NCBI GenBank assembly: GCA_028817225.1
Contig: JAPPQC010000010.1
Location: forward strand, 1-46,761
DNA from: Gammaproteobacteria bacterium
GTDB taxonomy: Bacteria > Pseudomonadota > Gammaproteobacteria > Poriferisulfidales > Oxydemutatoraceae
Direction of reading: 5' to 3'
Length of the DNA: 46,761 nt
Position numbers and translations under genes: made by a program
Shown here: positions 45,304-46,761 of the stretch, piece after piece
Position numbering within the stretch: position 1 is the stretch's first letter
Layout: every line of letters begins with the position of its first letter
The notes under the pieces: generated by a model
Seen by the model: the letters and a program-made list of their open reading frames with translations, nothing else
Told to the model about the DNA's origin: nothing
Databases searched by the model: none

Positions 45304-45486
45304 GCGCCGCGTTTGTCCGCTTGGCATTTGCGGCCCGTTGGTGGCCGGGCCTGCGTGCATGGCGGGCCGTCTTGTGCCGCTTCTTTGCATTCATGTTTGA
45401 GCGCCGCGTTTATCTGCTTGGCATCTGCGGCACCTTCATGGCGGGGCTTGCGTGCCTTGCGCGCGAACTCGGCTGCGAGGTGGGCG
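45293..45486. repeat. 97-bp tandem duplication of the mpl 5' end
   Basis: Unit 1 (45293-45389) and unit 2 (45390-45486) both begin at the CATTCATGTTTGAGCGCCG junction. Unit 1 has since collected substitutions. The duplication covers the end of the membrane-protein gene and about the first 30 codons of mpl. Confidence 0.85.
45296..45400 (+). pseudogene. Degenerate duplicate of the mpl N-terminus
   Basis: A 34-codon ORF reading MFERRVCPLGICGPLVAG..., against MFERRVYLLGICGTFMAG... in mpl. It ends CIHV-stop, with the TGA overlapping the start of the intact gene just as the membrane-protein gene ended on the old start. It is a by-product of the 97-bp duplication; it may still act as a coupling ORF for mpl. 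Confidence 0.7.
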
Positions 45487-46761
45487 GCTGCGACAAGGGC
45501 GCGTGGCCGCCGATGAGCGAGCAACTGGCGAAAAACCGCATCGCGTTCGACACGCGCTGCCGCGCCGACGCCGCCGCCGGCGGCTACGACCGCTACATCA
45601 TCGGCAATGCGCTGTCGCGCGGCGACGAACTGGTCGAGGCGCTGCTGGACCACCGCCTGCCGGTGGTGTCCGGGCCGCAGTGGCTGTACGAGGCGGTGTT
45701 GCACCAGCGCCGCGTGCTGTGCGTCGCCGGCACGCACGGCAAGACCACGGCCAGCGCGATGCTGGCCTGGATACTGGAATTCGCCGGCATGACGCCGGGG
45801 TTTTTAATCGGCGGCGCGCCGGTTGATTTTGACACTTCGGCGCGCCTCGGCCAGTCCGACCTTTTCGTCATTGAGGGCGACGAATACGACACCGCCTTTT
45901 TCGACAAGCGCTCGAAGTTTGTGCATTACAGGCCGCAGGTGCTGGTGCTGAACAACCTTGAGTTTGACCACGCCGACATTTTTGACGACCTGGAGACCAT
46001 CAAGACGCAGTTTCACCACCTGCTGCGGACGCTGCCCGGCGGCGGCCTGGTTGTGGCGCGCGCCGGCGACGCGAACCTGCGCTCGGTGCTGGAGCGCGGC
46101 GTGTGGTCGGAGTTGCAGACCTTCGGCTTGCAGGGCGAGGACGCCGACTGGCAGGCGCGCGCGTCGGACGGCGGCGGTTTTGAGGTGTACCATCTGGGCG
46201 AATACGCCGGCGTTTGCGACTGGTCTGTGCCGGGCGAGCACAACATCGCCAACGCGGTCGGCGCCGTGGCCGCGGCCTACCGCGTGGGCGTGCCGGTGGC
46301 CGCGTCGCTGGAGGCGCTGGGGCGGTTTCACGGCGTGCGCCGCCGCCTGGAGGTCTTCGCCGAAGCCGGCGGCGTGACGATATACGACGACTTCGCCCAC
46401 CACCCGACCGAAATCCGCGCAAGCCTCGGCGCGGTGCGCGCCCGCCTGGACGGTGGCCGCTTGCTTGCGGTCTTCGAGCCGCGTTCAAACACCATCCGGG
46501 CGGGGCGTCACAATGATTTGCTGGGCGCGTCGTTTGACGAGGCCGACCGTTTGTTCTTCTACCGCCCGCCGTCGCTGGACTGGGACCCCGCAGCGATGCT
46601 GGCGCAGGCCGCGCCGCACTGGACGGTGCACGGCGAGATTGGCGAACTGGTCGAGGCGGTGGCCGGCGAGGCTGCGGCGGGGGACAGCGTGGTGGTGATG
46701 TCGAACGGGGACTTTGGGGGGGTGCATGGGTTGCTGGAGGAGCGGCTGGGGGAAGGGGGCG
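45393..46761 (+). CDS. mpl: UDP-MurNAc:tripeptide ligase Mpl (end beyond window)
   Basis: Joins recycled L-Ala-gamma-D-Glu-meso-DAP to UDP-MurNAc, bypassing de novo steps of peptidoglycan synthesis. 456 codons are visible and the last part is cut off. The N-terminal LLGICGTFMAGLACLA is the Mur-ligase nucleotide-binding start. The ATP loop is VAGTHGKTTAS, followed by VIEGDEYDTAFFDKRSKFVHY, NNLEFDHADIF and YDDFAHHPTE, all typical of Mpl rather than MurC. Together with amgK and murU at the other end of the window it indicates active cell-wall recycling. Confidence 0.96.
   Translation, partial: MFERRVYLLGICGTFMAGLACLARELGCEVGGCDKGAWPPMSEQLAKNRIAFDTRCRADAAAGGYDRYIIGNALSRGDELVEALLDHRLPVVSGPQWLYEAVLHQRRVLCVAGTHGKTTASAMLAWILEFAGMTPGFLIGGAPVDFDTSARLGQSDLFVIEGDEYDTAFFDKRSKFVHYRPQVLVLNNLEFDHADIFDDLETIKTQFHHLLRTLPGGGLVVARAGDANLRSVLERGVWSELQTFGLQGEDADWQARASDGGGFEVYHLGEYAGVCDWSVPGEHNIANAVGAVAAAYRVGVPVAASLEALGRFHGVRRRLEVFAEAGGVTIYDDFAHHPTEIRASLGAVRARLDGGRLLAVFEPRSNTIRAGRHNDLLGASFDEADRLFFYRPPSLDWDPAAMLAQAAPHWTVHGEIGELVEAVAGEAAAGDSVVVMSNGDFGGVHGLLEERLGEGG

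Overview
The window looks like about 47 kb of a GC-rich, gene-dense gammaproteobacterial chromosome. Evidence for this is the iscRSUA-hscBA-fdx-iscX operon followed by ndk, the tldD/pmbA pair, yaaA, mpl, an amgK/murU pair and a NarX/NarL-type two-component system. Most genes are packed with ATGA or TGATG overlaps. Long antisense open frames are common and are shadows caused by base composition. No phage, insertion sequence, CRISPR array, rRNA or tRNA was recognised. The taxon cannot be fixed more closely from sequence alone.

Layout. 1-1808 (-): katG, cut by the window edge. 2063-10101 (-): a probable eight-gene operon read right to left: amgK, murU, nadC, a family-5 solute-binding protein, two permeases and two ATPases of a peptide-type ABC importer. 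This joins cell-wall sugar recycling, NAD synthesis and peptide uptake. 10221-12002 (+): a long-chain acyl-CoA synthetase. 12095-20343 (+): the accessory region. It opens with a run of 17 C residues lying between a plausible ATG and the signal peptide of a 1,766-residue Calx-beta repeat surface protein. Three tandem paralogous genes follow, each with its own conserved promoter box and strong intrinsic terminator. Each encodes an about 103-residue leader that resembles nitrile-hydratase-like (NHLP, proteusin-type) RiPP leaders and ends in a double glycine, followed by a 92-96-residue Cys-free glycine-zipper core.

20388-25199 (-): fdxA, an AddB-like PD-(D/E)XK nuclease, a DUF3108 protein and a VOC protein. 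25375-29546 (+): gmk, a Cys-less HesB/IscA-fold protein, a NarX-like kinase, a NarL-like regulator and a family-10 glycosyltransferase. 29554-30762: an S24-peptidase-like protein and two conserved unknowns. 30811-34987 (-): a TrpD-like transferase, suhB and a glycosyltransferase made of two nearly identical GT2 domains. 35050-41062 (+): the isc operon behind an IscR-type site, then ndk. 41153-46761 (+): tldD, pmbA, yaaA, a small membrane protein and mpl (cut by the window end), with a 97-bp tandem duplication of the mpl 5' end.

The most unusual parts are the precursor-peptide triplet (no maturation enzyme or exporter is in the window), the poly-C switch in front of the Calx-beta gene, and a recurring habit of in-frame short-repeat expansions inside otherwise conserved enzymes (AmgK, the AddB-like nuclease, and perhaps SuhB).
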